The notes under the pieces are model-generated. The model was not told the origin of the DNA. It searched no databases and saw nothing but the letters and a program-made list of their open reading frames with translations. 43,643 nt of DNA, from the NCBI GenBank assembly GCA_001769125.1, contig MEOG01000002.1, forward strand, positions 1 to 43,643, given 5' to 3'. A program made the translations under genes and the position numbers. Position 1 is the stretch's first letter; every line of letters begins with the position of its first letter. This DNA comes from Bacteroidetes bacterium GWF2_35_48 (GTDB lineage: Bacteria > Bacteroidota > Bacteroidia > Bacteroidales > GWF2-35-48). Below are positions 8,576 through 18,481 of the stretch, piece by piece.

Positions 8576-9493
8576 ATGGAAATCATCGGCATTCTGATAA
8601 TAAAACTTATTCCGCTCTACCTGCTGATACTGCTTGGCATGATAGTTTCTCAGAAACTAAAAGTCAACAGGGAGTCTGTTGCGAAATTGCTTGTTTACAT
8701 TATCAGTCCGGGAGTTGTATTCTATGGCACATGCAAAGCAGATCTGAATTTGTCAAATCTTCTGCTTCCTATTGTATTTTTTGCATTATCCTGCATTTCT
8801 GCGCTTCTTTTTTTTCAAATCGGTAAATATTTTTGGAAAGACAATACAAAAAATATACTTGCATATACTGCCGGCACTGCAAATACAGGATATTTCGGAC
8901 TACCCGTGCTTTTGATGCTGTTTGGAGAAAATTCATTCACACTTGCAGCACTGGCAATTTTCGGTTTTATCCTGTATGAAAATACCTTAGGATTTTATAT
9001 CACTGCAAGAGGAAATTTCTCTGCAAAGCAAAGCCTGATGAAGGTTTTAAAACTTCCGGCAATCTATACTTTTATAGCAGGACTCACATTTAATTTCTTG
9101 AAAATTCCCATCAGCGCAGATATTTTTGATATGCTCGGTTATTTTAAAGGCGCTTATTCCTTACTGGGGATGATGATAATAGGGATGAGCCTTTCACGAG
9201 CTACATTTCAAAAATTCGATTTCAAATTTTTAACACTTTCTTTTATTGCGCGATTTATTTTCTGGCCTCTTATTCTGCTTCCTTTTGTATATTTTGATAA
9301 AACAATCTTTCACTTTTTCACAAATGAAGCCTACCATATTTTGTTAGTCTACTCATGTGTTCCGTTGGCTGCCAGCACGGTCGTTTTTGCCTCTGAACTC
9401 GGAGTACAGCCGGATAAGGCTGCCGTTACAGTACTGTTAAGCACATTGTTTGCCTTGTTTTATATTCCAATGGTAATTTTTTTATTCGGATAA
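8576..9493 (+). CDS. AEC (auxin efflux carrier) family transporter
   Basis: A 305-residue integral membrane protein with about ten hydrophobic segments, the usual size for bacterial AEC permeases, which export or exchange organic acids such as malate or malonate. Family-like features are the first-half motif GTANTGYFGLPVLLMLFGENS and its counterpart in the second half, CVPLAASTVVFASELG, both around helix breaks. The substrate cannot be predicted. The ATG two bases after the upstream stop is preferred over an in-frame TTG inside the preceding gene. Followed by a repeat-containing gap without a clear terminator. Confidence 0.85.
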   Translation: MEIIGILIIKLIPLYLLILLGMIVSQKLKVNRESVAKLLVYIISPGVVFYGTCKADLNLSNLLLPIVFFALSCISALLFFQIGKYFWKDNTKNILAYTAGTANTGYFGLPVLLMLFGENSFTLAALAIFGFILYENTLGFYITARGNFSAKQSLMKVLKLPAIYTFIAGLTFNFLKIPISADIFDMLGYFKGAYSLLGMMIIGMSLSRATFQKFDFKFLTLSFIARFIFWPLILLPFVYFDKTIFHFFTNEAYHILLVYSCVPLAASTVVFASELGVQPDKAAVTVLLSTLFALFYIPMVIFLFG

Positions 9494-9501
9494 TATAGTA
9501 T

Positions 9502-9592
9502 GGGATTTGGAATTAGGAATTAGGAATTAGGAATTAGGAATTAGGAATTAGGGATTAGGAATTAGGAATTAGGAATTAAGAATTAAGAATTG
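9502..9592. repeat. Heptanucleotide tandem array (GGAATTA)n
   Basis: Thirteen consecutive 7-base units: a GGGATTT start, six GGAATTA, one GGGATTA, three GGAATTA, then AGAATTA and AGAATTG. The array starts nine bases after the AEC transporter stop and is non-coding. It shares its 7-base period, but not its sequence, with the array at 3690. Confidence 0.95.
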
Positions 9593-9627
9593 GACATTAA
9601 GCTTGCGATGCACAGAGCTTGCTGAAG

Positions 9628-9640
9628 TGAGCTTACCGAA
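9628..9640 (-). repeat. Dispersed motif TTCGGTAAGCTCA
   Basis: One of at least five intergenic copies or variants of a TTCGRYAAGCTCA motif in this window. The others are near 2739, 12445, 23632 and 26368. It lies in the gap between the AEC permease and phosphatase genes. Function is unknown. Confidence 0.5.
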
Positions 9641-9725
9641 ATGTAGAAATGTAGAAATTGCGTTTAAATGGATTTGAATAACACTACAACAAGGATTACA
9701 GAATAATATATTAAAAATATGCTAA

Positions 9726-11942
9726 ATGAAAAAATTTATTCCCATTAATATAATATTTATTTATTTTCTTTTTACAGTAGCTTGTTTCGGGCAACTGGTA
9801 AATACAGACAGCCTTCAAAAGCTTGTATCATCTCCTGTGGATTCCATTAAAATGAGTGCCCTTGAAGAATTAATCAACCACTTTACGTATACGAATCAAG
9901 CTATAGCAATACGATATGCAAAGCAAGCTGAAAGTCTTGCAGAAAAAAACAATTTGCTGGGAAAAAAAGCTGATATTTATATTTCCACCGGAATTATTTA
10001 TTATGAAAAAGGAGAATATTACCATGCGCGGTTGTGGAATGAAAAAGCATTGAAAATTTCAATGAATATTAAAGATTCTCTTCTGATGGCACGGGCTCTG
10101 GGAAATATAGGGAACTCTTTTATGGCAGTAAAAGATTATGAAAATGCCTTGGCGAACTTTAAAAAAGCGTTGAACATTTTTGAAAAAAGGAAAAATTTTA
10201 TGGGCATCGCTATTGCTAATGGAACGATTGGAAATCTTTACTTTTACTCAAAAAAATATAAAGAAGCTTTAACTTATTACAAAAAATCGAATGAGTATTT
10301 TGAGCAGATTGAATTTAAAGAGGGTATCGCTATTAATTTAATGAATATCGGTGCTATTTTAAAGAATGAAAAAAAGTTTACTCAGGCATTAGATTATCTA
10401 AATAAAGCATTTCGAATTTTTGAAGAACAGGAATTAAAGCTGAATGCGGCACAATGTCTTGCAAATATTGGAAATTGTTACGTAGGATTAGACGATTTTA
10501 ACAAAGCAGAATCTTATATAAAAACTGCAATTGATCAATTAATACTTATTAATGCAGATGAATCGCTGGCTCTCACATACAATGATTTTGGGAATGCTTT
10601 TCTGAAAAATAAAAAATATAATGAAGCATTACAGGAATTTGAGAAAGCCTTAACGCTTGCAGAAAAAGTTGGTGATTTCTATTTTATTGAAAAAACATTT
10701 AAAGACCTTTCATTGTTATATGAACAAACAAAAGATTTTGAAAAAGCTTTGAAATTTAAAAATAAATACGTTGTACTGCACGACTCACTATTAAATTCTG
10801 AAAACGAAAATTATCAGGAACGCCTTCTTACTGAATTTGCAAGTGAAAGAAAAGACAAAGAAATTCTTATAAAAGAAACAGAATTACAAAAACAAAAAAT
10901 ACTAATAATATCTCTGATAACAGGAATTGCTCTGTTTATTCTTCTTCTTTATTTTTCATTCACACGATACCGAATTAAAAAAAGAGCAAACATTGATCTT
11001 ACTTTTAAAAATGCTGAAATCACACAGCAGAAAGAAGAAATTTTAACACAAAAAGAAGAAATCGAAGCCCAGAAAAATGAAATTGAAAAGAGCAGAAGCG
11101 CGCTACAGGATCAGCACACGATAGCGATCCGTCAAAGAGATGAAATTTTCAGACAGAAAAAAGATATAACAGATAGTATACTGTATGCAAAAAGAATTCA
11201 AACAGCGCTACTGGCAGGAAATGAAAGGTTCAAGCAAGTTTTGCAAAATGGATTCTGCCTGTTTAAGCCACGAGACATTGTTTCGGGAGATTTTTATTGG
11301 GTAAATCAGATAGAAAATAAATATGTAATTATAGCGGCAGATTGCACAGGACATGGCGTACCGGGGGCATTTATGAGCATCATTGGCATTACATTTCTTA
11401 ATGAAATTATTAATGAGAAAAAAATACTACAACCCGATGAAATTTTAAATATCCTTAGAGAAAATGTTATCAATGCTTTGAAAAGTACGGCGGAATCTAT
11501 GGATACAAAGGATGGGATGGATATGGCTGTTTGTGTTGTGAATAATGATACGCTGGAAATGGAATTTGCCGGGGCGAATAATCCCATTTATGTAACATCG
11601 TCCCATGGTATGGTAACATCGCCCCATGGGGCGATGCTACTACATACCATAAAGGCAAACAAACAACCCATAGGCATTTACGAACAAATGAAACCTTTTT
11701 CAAGGCAAATGATGCAACTGCATAAAGGAGATACAATATATCTCATGAGCGACGGATTTGCCGATCAGTTTGGAGGAGAAAAAAACAAGAAACTAAAAAT
11801 ACAACGTTTAAAAGAAATCATTTCTGAAATCTCTACCCGACCCATAGAAATGCAGAAAGCACTTCTTGAAATGCAGTTTGACAAATGGAAAGGGAGTAAT
11901 GATCAGGTTGATGACGTACTGGTAATTGGATATAAATGCTGA
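9726..11942 (+). CDS. TPR / membrane / SpoIIE-type PP2C phosphatase signalling protein
   Basis: A 738-residue sensor-effector. A signal peptide (about 1-22) is followed by an exported array of TPR units to about residue 360, one transmembrane helix (about 390-410), a charged coiled coil (ITQQKEEILTQKEEIEAQKN and following), and a cytoplasmic PPM/SpoIIE serine phosphatase domain from about 486. Metal-binding motifs are present: SGDFYW (about 520), ADCTGHGVPGAFMS (about 537), MSDGFADQFGG (about 674) and the final NDQVDDVLVIGYK. The likely role is dephosphorylation of an anti-sigma-factor antagonist or similar target in response to a periplasmic signal. Between the family segments GANNPIY and NKQPIGIY lies an extra stretch (about 623-642) encoded by a palindromic repeat and a half copy of it, so the loop is longer than usual. 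Its stop is only 15 bases from the convergent HIT gene. Confidence 0.9.
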   Translation: MKKFIPINIIFIYFLFTVACFGQLVNTDSLQKLVSSPVDSIKMSALEELINHFTYTNQAIAIRYAKQAESLAEKNNLLGKKADIYISTGIIYYEKGEYYHARLWNEKALKISMNIKDSLLMARALGNIGNSFMAVKDYENALANFKKALNIFEKRKNFMGIAIANGTIGNLYFYSKKYKEALTYYKKSNEYFEQIEFKEGIAINLMNIGAILKNEKKFTQALDYLNKAFRIFEEQELKLNAAQCLANIGNCYVGLDDFNKAESYIKTAIDQLILINADESLALTYNDFGNAFLKNKKYNEALQEFEKALTLAEKVGDFYFIEKTFKDLSLLYEQTKDFEKALKFKNKYVVLHDSLLNSENENYQERLLTEFASERKDKEILIKETELQKQKILIISLITGIALFILLLYFSFTRYRIKKRANIDLTFKNAEITQQKEEILTQKEEIEAQKNEIEKSRSALQDQHTIAIRQRDEIFRQKKDITDSILYAKRIQTALLAGNERFKQVLQNGFCLFKPRDIVSGDFYWVNQIENKYVIIAADCTGHGVPGAFMSIIGITFLNEIINEKKILQPDEILNILRENVINALKSTAESMDTKDGMDMAVCVVNNDTLEMEFAGANNPIYVTSSHGMVTSPHGAMLLHTIKANKQPIGIYEQMKPFSRQMMQLHKGDTIYLMSDGFADQFGGEKNKKLKIQRLKEIISEISTRPIEMQKALLEMQFDKWKGSNDQVDDVLVIGYKC
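11591..11640. repeat. CCATGG palindrome plus half copy, inserted in frame in a coding region
   Basis: The full copy (11613-11640) pairs over 28 bases around CCCCATGGGG with one mismatch. A partial copy (11591-11608) repeats the left arm and centre (TGTAACATCGTCCCATGG). It is related to the palindrome at 2065-2100. In the sense of the gene it reads V-T-S-P-H-G-A-M-L-L, parallel to V-T-T-S-H-G-T-L-L-Q for the other copy, so orientation and frame are the same. Confidence 0.8.
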
Positions 11943-11957
11943 GTAAATAAAAACCTG

Positions 11958-12368
<411 letters not shown>

Positions 12369-12397
12369 TTAGTTAATATTTGGGTTACAGGTTTCAA

Positions 12398-12457
12398 GTT
12401 GCAGCCTGCCTGTCGGCAGACAGGGTTGCAGGTTAACCGCAGGTTGAGCTTGTCGAA
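12398..12457. repeat. Inverted copy of the 37-bp intergenic unit plus TTCGACAAGCTCA motif
   Basis: Bases 12398-12434 are the exact reverse complement of 2805-2841. They are followed by TTCGACAAGCTCA on the minus strand (12445-12457). Several GGTTGCAGG fragments surround them. Both copies sit in short gaps between housekeeping genes. Confidence 0.8.
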
Positions 12458-12490
12458 ACCCAGGTTGCAGGGTGTTTTCAAAATCTTCAA

Positions 12491-12964
12491 TTACATTGAT
12501 ATTTCGAGCAATTCAAAATCAACAACCCCGGATGGTATTTGAACATGCACAACATCACCGACTTTTTTACCGATAAGGCTTTTAGCAATAGGTGTGTTCA
12601 CGGAAATTTTCCCGGATTTGAAATCAGCCTCCCTCTCTGGAACCAGCATATAAGACATTATGGTATTTGTTTTCAGATTTTTAATTTTCACTTTATTAAG
12701 AATCTGAACAGAATCTGTATTAATCTTTGTTTCATCAAGTAAGCGTGAGGTTTGTAGTAATGTCTGAAGTTTTGAGATTTTCAGTTCAAGCAACCCCTGG
12801 GCTTCTTTTGCCGCATCATATTCAGCATTTTCAGATAAATCGCCTTTATCGCGGGCTTCTGCAATCTGCCTGGAAATAGCAGGTCTTTCTATAGAGGTCA
12901 ATTGTTCCAGTTCTTCCTGTAGTTTTTTAAGTCCCTCTTGTGTAAGATATGTTACATTAGCCAT
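12491..12964 (-). CDS. greA: Transcription elongation factor GreA
   Basis: Binds RNA polymerase through the secondary channel and stimulates cleavage of backtracked transcripts. The 157-residue length is exactly in the family range. The N-terminal antiparallel coiled coil (about 1-77) carries the tip motif GDLSENAEYD, with the acidic residues D42 and E45 expected to hold the catalytic metal. The C-terminal FKBP-like domain ends with GKKVGDVVHVQIPSGVVDFELLEI. The start ATG is followed by ANVTYLT, as in related proteins. It is preceded by the terminator of the PorV-type operon, so it probably has its own promoter in the 98-base gap. Confidence 0.97.
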   Translation of the reverse strand: MANVTYLTQEGLKKLQEELEQLTSIERPAISRQIAEARDKGDLSENAEYDAAKEAQGLLELKISKLQTLLQTSRLLDETKINTDSVQILNKVKIKNLKTNTIMSYMLVPEREADFKSGKISVNTPIAKSLIGKKVGDVVHVQIPSGVVDFELLEISM

Positions 12965-13004
12965 GTTTTCAGTATTTAATCATTTTAATAAAAAGGTAAT
13001 AAAA

Positions 13005-13038
13005 CAAAAAGAATCCCTTTTGCGAGGAATCCTTTTTG
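13005..13038 (-). terminator. Intrinsic terminator of the TonB/cargo/PorV operon
   Basis: On the minus strand a 13-base stem (CAAAAAGGATTCC with GGGATTCTTTTTG, closing through two G-U pairs) encloses an 8-base loop and carries a U-run on its 3' arm. It starts 24 bases after the stop codon of the PorV/PorQ-family gene. Confidence 0.7.
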
Positions 13039-13062
13039 CAAATATAAAAAATTAAATTAATT

Positions 13063-14172
13063 CTACAAAGTAACCCTTACTCCAATTGAATGTATTCCGG
13101 AGAAAGGATTTGTATCCCTGTAAGAGTAATCAATCGCGAAGATGGTGCCCTTTTCCTTATTCAAAGGAATATTAAAAGTAACACCGGCAGCAGGACCAGT
13201 AAGTGCTGTTGTTCTGTCATCAGCATTGAAAATACCTTTTTCATAAACATAGCCACCCCTAACAAAAACAATATCTCGCCAACTGTATTCCAAACCTACA
13301 TGATATTGATCTTTAGTAAATGAATTGGAGGTAAATGTACCTGCAACAGCAAGTTTATTATCAGATCTTACTTTTTTGGCAATTGTATCAACAACCGGAG
13401 TTAAATTAAAATGAAGAGAAAATCCGATTTTAATCAAAGAAGGCAATTCAAATTCTGCAGATCTTTGTTCTAACGTCATACTTACACCAGAAGGAACCGT
13501 TCCGCGGAAAGAAAGACCATCGCCTTTATACACCATAGTAGGCCCCACGTTTTTCATTGAAATACCAAACCTGAGATTATCCTGTCTGCGGTTTCCTGCT
13601 TTATCTTTACCAACACCTGTTACATACTGAATACCTGCATCAATAGATACGCTGCTTGTATTTAAGTCGGAAATACCGCCACTTACTACTTTTACAGCCA
13701 AACCTCCATAAATACTGTTCGAGAACTCTTTTGCATAAGCAAGCGAAATATTTGTAAATTTTGGATTAAAAGTACCTATTCCGCCTTCAGGAGAATCAAC
13801 AGTACGAATTTCAATTTCACCGGCATCTAGGGTCATACCACTTATACCGATAACTCCGGCTTCGCCAACTTTCTGCGTTAACCCGAAAGAGTTAAAATTA
13901 ATACCGGAACCTGTGAGCCAAGAGGTACGCGCAAAAATCAACTCGGTTTTTTGAGTAAACGCAATACCGGCGACATTTGAATACAAAGCTTCAAGACCAT
14001 GTATGCAGGACATATTTGCATCTGCGAAACCACTACTTCGCGCCCAGGGGTTAATAAGCAACTCTGATGCGCCTGCAGAACCGGCACGCTGTTCATTGCC
14101 TCCAAGGGAAACAAACGGGCTGAATAATATTAAACTTATTACTATCAGCTGTATGAATGTTATCTTTTTCAT
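13063..14172 (-). CDS. PorV/PorQ-family outer-membrane beta-barrel protein
   Basis: A 369-residue protein with a signal peptide (about 1-22) and the N-terminal family signature GSAGASELLINPWARSSGFADANM...GLEALYSNVAGIA. Strand-rich barrel sequence follows, ending in SGIHSIGVRVTL. The PorV/PorQ group includes the T9SS shuttle PorV, which takes cargo from the translocon to the attachment complex. The start chosen is the ATG preceding KKITFIQ. A TTG-initiated extension of eight residues would overlap the upstream gene region and is less likely. It is the last gene of a three-gene operon, 26 bases after the exported 1418-residue protein, which suggests a dedicated partner. Whether it is a true T9SS component or a paralogue cannot be decided here. 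Confidence 0.85.
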   Translation of the reverse strand: MKKITFIQLIVISLILFSPFVSLGGNEQRAGSAGASELLINPWARSSGFADANMSCIHGLEALYSNVAGIAFTQKTELIFARTSWLTGSGINFNSFGLTQKVGEAGVIGISGMTLDAGEIEIRTVDSPEGGIGTFNPKFTNISLAYAKEFSNSIYGGLAVKVVSGGISDLNTSSVSIDAGIQYVTGVGKDKAGNRRQDNLRFGISMKNVGPTMVYKGDGLSFRGTVPSGVSMTLEQRSAEFELPSLIKIGFSLHFNLTPVVDTIAKKVRSDNKLAVAGTFTSNSFTKDQYHVGLEYSWRDIVFVRGGYVYEKGIFNADDRTTALTGPAAGVTFNIPLNKEKGTIFAIDYSYRDTNPFSGIHSIGVRVTL

Positions 14173-14198
14173 ATTATAAATACGGATTAAATTCAAAA

Positions 14199-17100
14199 TT
14201 AAAATGCATTCAAGTCAATAGGTCTTAAAGTACCAAACCATTTCACAATTTTTTCTCCAATACCTGGAGCATTAACATGTATTACATATAAACCGCTTGA
14301 GATTGAAATGCCAAAAGTATTTTTCAAATCCCACTCAATAATGGTAGACTCATTGTCTTTAATAAATTTTCTAACAAGTGTTCCATTTAACGTGTAAATT
14401 GAAACTGTACATTTTTTGGGAAGGTTTACAATTTTTATAAGATTTTCGGTCTGTGTCTGCTCATAAGAATTGTAAGCATAATAAGGATTCGGTACTGCGC
14501 AGATTAGGTCAAGCGCATTTTTCGCAACATCTGATAAACCGGTTTTTGTTACAGCACCTGATGTCTTAAAAGAATAATAAGGGAAATTGTTATTCTGCGG
14601 ATTATTTACAAAATAGCCACCAGTACCTTTTCTATAAGGTTTTGCAACTCTTAATTTGATATTTATTTCAGTTAATGGAATATTTCCATCTTTAAAATCA
14701 TATCCCTCAGCCAAAAAAGGAATAGAACACCACATCGGGCAACCCCAAAAACGTCTTTTTACAATAGTATTCGTTGAAGATAGGATTGTATATGCTTTCA
14801 GCCCCTCATCATAATTACCAATAGTATTAACATTTGTTGCCCCAACTGAGTTATCTTTAAAAAATTGAACCCTGCCAAGAATATAGATATAATGCTTCCC
14901 TCCGAAAAGGACATTCCCAAGGTTAGTGAAAAGATTAGAGGTTGGATTAAACAACATATCATGCCCTCTTTCTCCATTAAGCCATGATTCTTCACCAAAC
15001 ATCATATTCAGACGTTCTCCTGTTTCAACATCTATCACATAGCCGGGAAAATAGCCCATCCCTGTTAGCTGTGTTCCATTTGCTGTAGCTTCATCAGTAT
15101 CTGTTTTACCATCCCTGTCAACAGAGGGGCTTTTTCTGAGTTCAAATTTATATGCGCCTCCTATTGATAAAATATTGTCCTCGCCCATTTCAATGACAGG
15201 ACAACGAGTCCATTTTGATTTATCGGGCGTGATAACAATATCAACACTGTTCAGTCCTGTCATAAGAGTGCCATCGTTCATAAATGGAGTTGAATTCATA
15301 TTCTGAAGACCGTCTTTATATTTTGAAGCTAATCTATACGGAGCCCAAGTTCCTTCGAGAATTTTTTCATAGTTCTGTGATGGATCCCAAAAAACTTTAC
15401 TATCATTTGGAACTTGACCAACAATATAATGCTCATCATTATTTTTTGGATTCGTTCCGTCCACAGATGAACCTGAACGTATCCAGTTCATTGGATTTAC
15501 ACCGTCTGCATTTGTAAATACGCTTTGTCCATCCTGATCCGGTAAGAAATACATCCAGACTTTTGAATTATCTGATGTTGTCAATGAAGATTCTAAAACT
15601 CCGTTATCCAACACCGGACCAAGAGAATAAGAGCCATTCACAAAATTGTAATAATTTCCTGCGATTGTTTTTGCAAGAGGGTGACCAACCTGTTCCATTT
15701 GAACAGAAATGCCCCAGTTAAAAAATATTTTCTCATCATTAACCGTAATCCACTGGTCAGACCAAATCTTTTCCCCTTTGGAATTTTGAATATACCATTT
15801 AGCCTGTTTAATTAATCCATACAAAAAATTCACGGCACCTGAAACTAATGAATCAGCATAATAATATTCATTGGATATTGAATCCATTTTAATAATATAG
15901 GTATCATCAGGAACATTCAATGGATCTATTATTTTCACTTTAATAGGTCCCTGATCTGCCTTATATGTGAGATTATTGGTTTTCCATGTTGAATCAGTCA
16001 TAATTGCATTGATTGTAGCTTCCGTAAGTTCAAGATTATTTTGTCCGTTTCCATAGCCTTCATGCTGAGTTACTTCCAAACCTTCTCCATAGTTAGTTGT
16101 ATATTCTGTACCACCATTTTCGGGAGAATTAATATGAGGAATAACTTCATAAACTTTAATAGCTCCGTCAGCTCCCTTACGACCAGCTTTATAGGGTTGT
16201 TTTTGTCCCATAACAGTCGAAGGGTCATTCTGATCATAGGGTTGGTAATTATTATAAGCATAAGCAACGGCTACATAATAATACTTTTTATTATTTATGA
16301 GTCTTTTATTTCCAGTAGCAAAAACGTCTTCAGTTAGCTGGAAAGAATGCTTAACACCTTCATCAGTACCGCTTACTTCAAGAATGGGAACATTAGCGCG
16401 CATATCATCAGACCATGTGAAATTAACAAGTTTCGATACACCGTCTTTAATGTCACACTGGAAAACCAAACGTGCTTTACTTGCATTATGAAGTTCGGCA
16501 ACAGAAGCATATTGGTCTGCTAACTGAAATACCTGATATCCCTGAAACTTGTAATATTTATCACAATCAGGCAGTAAAAGCGGACAAACAATCTGAGGAT
16601 CTTTTTGAGAATACAATTCCATATAATTATTGGAAGCAGGTTTGTTCCATAAATGGAAAATAATTTTCTTATCCATAGCTACTGTATGCATTTCAGGAGC
16701 ATCTGGACCGTCAAGTACTTTAAAGCAGTTTTCGAATAATCTTTGCGCTTTATCATCAGCAATCTGAAGGATTTTAACAGACTCCCATTCGTCTCCGGAA
16801 GTAGCGCGCGCCCATACTGCGCCTGTTGTAATATCATTAACAGCTCCCGGTTCCAGAATAAATGGACCGGCAGATTGAATCAAACGTTTATCATCGGGTG
16901 CATTACCTTCCCCTTTTTCAGACCAACCGAGTGTTGGATCTGTTGGAGCAGGAGATGGTGGATTTCCGGAAGTACCCCAATTACACGGGTCGGTTTTTCC
17001 TGGGAATAAAAAATCAGTAACCATACCACTTGTTGCATGTCCCGTTCCACCAAAAATAAGACGTGTACCATCTTTCCAATAGCCTCTGAGATACTGATAA

Positions 17101-18455
17101 TGCTGGGCAGCAGTTTCTGGGTCGCACATATCATTACAGGAACCATTTTTATAATAAATAAATCTTCTCATACCCCAACGCTCATTATCCACAACTCCAT
17201 CACCAAAATTCAATCCATTTATGTTTCCATTAAGAATATTACCTGATCCCACATATAAATATTCATTGGAATCTACATTAAAACGAAAGCCACTATCACA
17301 TGATAAAATCCCATTTTTATTCCAGTTTGAAGGATTATCAATTCCGTCAGAATCCTGATAGGGACCTTCAAAAAAGTCAATACCAATTGCGGGAGGAGGA
17401 GGATTCGGACCACCGTAGGCTTCGGGCTGACCGGTTCCGTCAACACCAGAACCATTATAAATATAACCAAGACCTCTATTCACATCGCAGCCAACAAAGT
17501 CATCATAAGCATAACCAAGGTCAGCATCCGTCCAAATACCAAAATAGGTTTCCATCAAAGTATAAGTAGAACGGTTGATAAGGGCATAGTTGTAGAAAGT
17601 CATATTATTTAATTCATCATTTGTAGCAAAAGCAAAAGCCTGCGCACGAATTTCAAAACCAATAGCTTCACCGTTTGTTTCGGTGTGGACATTTCCTCTG
17701 TCATTATAAACCCACCAAAGAGATTGGTCTCCGTAAAGACGAGGCGTTCTTAATTCTCTAGTTGTTCCGCAGGGCAATGTATTATCAATATCAAAATATG
17801 GATAGTCTCCATCATTACAGTTATAAGTACCATCATTATTAAAGTCAAAAAACGGAGCAAGGTATGCATCGTATCCACCAGCTGGACCGTGAGCGGGCCA
17901 ATTCTGAATAATATTAGGAATAGTATAACCGGGGTAATCAGCTAGTCTGGTAGCAGCATCTGCTTTAAACCATGATCTAAATTTAACAACATCATTTTTG
18001 TCAACAACAAAATGCTTGTCATACTCAATACAAATTTCGGGAGATACTGTGGCTTGATTATCACCGCCGGTAATAAGAGGTCCGGGCCAATAGTCCACAC
18101 CACGCGCTCTGAAGTCAACAGCCGCTAATTTCAACTGACCGTTGACATCCTGACCACCAATCCAGATAGCTCCGGCAAACAGAGCCGTTTTCCCGGATCC
18201 TTTAGGAATTTCATACTTGGCCTTACCCTGAAGATCCCACCACATATCACCGCCTGTATGAATCAATGCTCTTACATTGTTCAATTCAAGATATGTGGAA
18301 CCAGCTCCCGGAGCGCAGTTAGCTGCTACACCCTGATCAGACTTTGGCGGTTCACCGTTCTTATCTTTATTACCCCTGAATTTATCTGCAAAAACCTGGT
18401 TGCAGACAAAAATCCCTATAATGCTGAGGATAAATAATTTCTTTATTGTATTCAT
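14199..18455 (-). CDS. Large exported surface protein with FlgD/T9SS-like C-terminal domain
   Basis: A 1418-residue protein with a signal peptide (about 1-23, ending VFADKF). The body is rich in Asn, Gly, Asp and aromatic residues, and I do not recognise a catalytic domain. The last ~95 residues begin with AVPNPYYAYNSYE and continue with VSIYTLNGTLVRKF, EWDLKN and ISSGLYVIHV. This matches the beta-sandwich layout of FlgD-like and T9SS type A sorting domains, but it ends in GTLRPIDLNAF rather than the usual short basic tail. It lies between a TonB-dependent receptor and a PorV-type barrel with 26-base gaps on both sides, so all three are one transcription unit. It is probably a surface lattice or receptor-associated cargo protein. 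Function is inferred from context only. Confidence 0.8.
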   Translation of the reverse strand: MNTIKKLFILSIIGIFVCNQVFADKFRGNKDKNGEPPKSDQGVAANCAPGAGSTYLELNNVRALIHTGGDMWWDLQGKAKYEIPKGSGKTALFAGAIWIGGQDVNGQLKLAAVDFRARGVDYWPGPLITGGDNQATVSPEICIEYDKHFVVDKNDVVKFRSWFKADAATRLADYPGYTIPNIIQNWPAHGPAGGYDAYLAPFFDFNNDGTYNCNDGDYPYFDIDNTLPCGTTRELRTPRLYGDQSLWWVYNDRGNVHTETNGEAIGFEIRAQAFAFATNDELNNMTFYNYALINRSTYTLMETYFGIWTDADLGYAYDDFVGCDVNRGLGYIYNGSGVDGTGQPEAYGGPNPPPPAIGIDFFEGPYQDSDGIDNPSNWNKNGILSCDSGFRFNVDSNEYLYVGSGNILNGNINGLNFGDGVVDNERWGMRRFIYYKNGSCNDMCDPETAAQHYQYLRGYWKDGTRLIFGGTGHATSGMVTDFLFPGKTDPCNWGTSGNPPSPAPTDPTLGWSEKGEGNAPDDKRLIQSAGPFILEPGAVNDITTGAVWARATSGDEWESVKILQIADDKAQRLFENCFKVLDGPDAPEMHTVAMDKKIIFHLWNKPASNNYMELYSQKDPQIVCPLLLPDCDKYYKFQGYQVFQLADQYASVAELHNASKARLVFQCDIKDGVSKLVNFTWSDDMRANVPILEVSGTDEGVKHSFQLTEDVFATGNKRLINNKKYYYVAVAYAYNNYQPYDQNDPSTVMGQKQPYKAGRKGADGAIKVYEVIPHINSPENGGTEYTTNYGEGLEVTQHEGYGNGQNNLELTEATINAIMTDSTWKTNNLTYKADQGPIKVKIIDPLNVPDDTYIIKMDSISNEYYYADSLVSGAVNFLYGLIKQAKWYIQNSKGEKIWSDQWITVNDEKIFFNWGISVQMEQVGHPLAKTIAGNYYNFVNGSYSLGPVLDNGVLESSLTTSDNSKVWMYFLPDQDGQSVFTNADGVNPMNWIRSGSSVDGTNPKNNDEHYIVGQVPNDSKVFWDPSQNYEKILEGTWAPYRLASKYKDGLQNMNSTPFMNDGTLMTGLNSVDIVITPDKSKWTRCPVIEMGEDNILSIGGAYKFELRKSPSVDRDGKTDTDEATANGTQLTGMGYFPGYVIDVETGERLNMMFGEESWLNGERGHDMLFNPTSNLFTNLGNVLFGGKHYIYILGRVQFFKDNSVGATNVNTIGNYDEGLKAYTILSSTNTIVKRRFWGCPMWCSIPFLAEGYDFKDGNIPLTEINIKLRVAKPYRKGTGGYFVNNPQNNNFPYYSFKTSGAVTKTGLSDVAKNALDLICAVPNPYYAYNSYEQTQTENLIKIVNLPKKCTVSIYTLNGTLVRKFIKDNESTIIEWDLKNTFGISISSGLYVIHVNAPGIGEKIVKWFGTLRPIDLNAF

Positions 18456-18481
18456 TGTTTTGAAATATTAAATTCTGAATA

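Noticed and set aside
8494-8826. Plus-strand open frame overlapping the TPR and AEC genes
   Set aside because: It lies in another frame of two well-supported genes and its peptide is Cys/His-rich noise without family features.
11306-11736. Minus-strand open frames opposite the phosphatase
   Set aside because: Three overlapping antisense frames exist partly because the palindrome lacks stops on both strands. There is no independent coding signal.
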